The translations under genes were made by a program, and so were the position numbers. The notes below the pieces were generated by a model. The model was given only the letters and a program-made list of their open reading frames with translations. It searched no databases and was not told the DNA's origin. A stretch of 64,000 nucleotides of DNA from Paralithodes platypus. Its lineage: Eukaryota > Arthropoda > Malacostraca > Decapoda > Lithodidae. The DNA is taken from the NCBI GenBank assembly GCA_032716605.1, contig CM064530.1, forward strand, positions 11,800,406-11,864,405, written 5' to 3'. Positions 62,824 to 64,000 of the stretch are shown here, in pieces. Position 1 is the stretch's first letter, and each line of letters begins with the position of its first letter.

Positions 62824-64000
62824 CAGACCTCCTTCAAGCTAAACATTGCCCAACCAGACCCCCTTCAAGCTAAACATTGCCCAACCAGACCCCCTTCAAG
62901 CTAAACATTGCCCAACCAGACCCCCTTCAAGCTAAACATTGCCCAACCAGACCCCCTTCAAGCTAAACATTGCCCAACCAGACCCCTTCAAGCGAACATT
63001 GTCCAACCAGACCCCCTTCAAGCTAAACATTGCCCAACCAGACCCCCTTCAAGCTAAACATTGCCCAACCAGACCCCCTTCAAGCTAAACATTGCCCAAC
63101 CAGACCCCTTCAAGCTAAACATTGCCCAACCAGACCCCCTTCAAGCTAAACATTGCCCAACCAGACCCCCTTCAAGCTAAACATTGCCCAACCAGACCCC
63201 CTTCAAGCTAAACATTGCCCAACCAGACCCCCTTCAAGCTAAACATTGCCCAACCAGACCCCCATCAAGCTAAACATTGCCCAACCAGACCACCTTCAAG
63301 CTAAACATTGCCCAACCAGACCCCCTTCAAGCTAAACATTGCCCAACCAGACCCCCTTCAAGCTAAACATTGCCCAACCAGACCCCCTTCAAGCTAAACA
63401 TTGCCCAACCAGACCCCCATCAAGCTAAACATTGCCCAACCAGACCCCCATCAAGCTATACATTGCCCAACCAGACCCCCTTCAAGCTAAACATTGCCCA
63501 ACCAGACCCCCTTCAAGCTAAACATTGCCCAACCAGACCCCTTCAAGCTAAACATTGCCCAACCAGACCCCCTTCAAGCTAAACATTGCCCAACCAGACC
63601 CCTTCAAGCTAAACATTGCCCAACCAGACCCCCTTCAAGCTAAACATTGCCCAACCAGACCCCTTCAAGCTAAACATTGCCCAACCAGACTCCCTTCAAG
63701 CTAAACATTGCCCAACCAGACCCCTTCAAGCTAAACATTGCCCAACCAGACCCCTTCAAGCTAAACATTGCCCAACCAGACTCCCTTCAAGCTAAACATT
63801 GCCCAACTAGACCCCTTCAAGCTAAACATTGCCCAACCAGACCCCTTCAAGCTAAAAATTGCCCAACCAGACCCCCTTCAAGCTAAACATTGCCCAACCA
63901 GACCCCCTTCAAGCTAAACATTGCCCAACCAGACCCCTTCAAGCTAAACATTGCCCAACCAGACCCCTTCAAGCTAAACATTGCCCAACCAGACCCCCTT
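62824..64000 (+). repeat. 31-bp satellite, about 38 units, runs to the window edge
   Basis: The unit is CAAGCTAAACATTGCCCAAC followed by CAGACCCCCTT. A 30-bp form lacks one C and becomes common towards the right. Open frames through it are repeat artefacts. Confidence 0.95.

Noticed and set aside
63370..63886. Open frames with repeated PNQTPFKLN-type peptides
   Set aside because: They follow from the 30/31-bp satellite unit and have no other coding evidence.
62018..64000. CRISPR-like arrays
   Set aside because: The units are directly contiguous with no unique spacers, the organism is eukaryotic, and there are no cas genes. They are satellites.

Overview
The window is eukaryotic. It holds two multi-exon, spliceosomal genes on opposite strands, very long introns, and dense transposon and microsatellite content. 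Repeat types (a DIRS-like element, RTE-like and Jockey/CR1-like LINEs with microsatellite tails, tRNA-like SINEs, many MITEs) together with the two protein sequences suggest an arthropod, most likely a decapod crustacean. That assignment is inference; no ribosomal or mitochondrial marker is present.

1-4.6 kb: the 5' part of a DIRS-like retrotransposon on the minus strand (gag-like frames, then the start of a reverse transcriptase that runs off the left edge). 4.8-29.3 kb, plus strand: the last ten recognisable exons of an IGHMBP2/SMUBP2 helicase gene (Walker B box to the AN1 zinc finger and stop). All ten exons keep phase across GT-AG junctions. The Walker A part must lie left of the window. 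Its introns hold a 4-kb LINE with a 2A-like peptide and PHD-like finger (9.8-13.7 kb), RTE-like LINE pieces, CAGT/TA MITEs, TTAA MITEs and SINEs. Two degenerate copies of IGHMBP2 3' exons lie just upstream of the real ones.

29.3-43.3 kb: a convergent intergenic region with no host gene I can support. It holds a Tigger/pogo-like transposon, several MITEs, SINEs, RTE-like fragments, a 145-bp near-perfect palindrome and a GAT/GGT-type repeat. 43.3-59.05 kb, minus strand: ten exons of a membrane-type alkaline phosphatase covering essentially the whole mature enzyme to a hydrophobic, GPI-type C-terminus. The signal-peptide exon was not found. Its introns also carry TEs and a partial duplicate of one exon. 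59-64 kb: a cluster of related MITEs, then a 34-bp satellite (62.0-62.6 kb) and a 31-bp satellite (62.8 kb to the edge) whose monomer resembles part of those MITEs.

The two genes show no functional link (nucleic-acid helicase; secreted or GPI-anchored phosphatase) and are simply convergent neighbours. The most interesting observations are the tandem R3H domains plus extra C2HC finger in IGHMBP2, three partial exon duplications beside their parent exons, the 2A-containing LINE, TTAA insertion with a paralogous empty site, and a satellite apparently born from a MITE.
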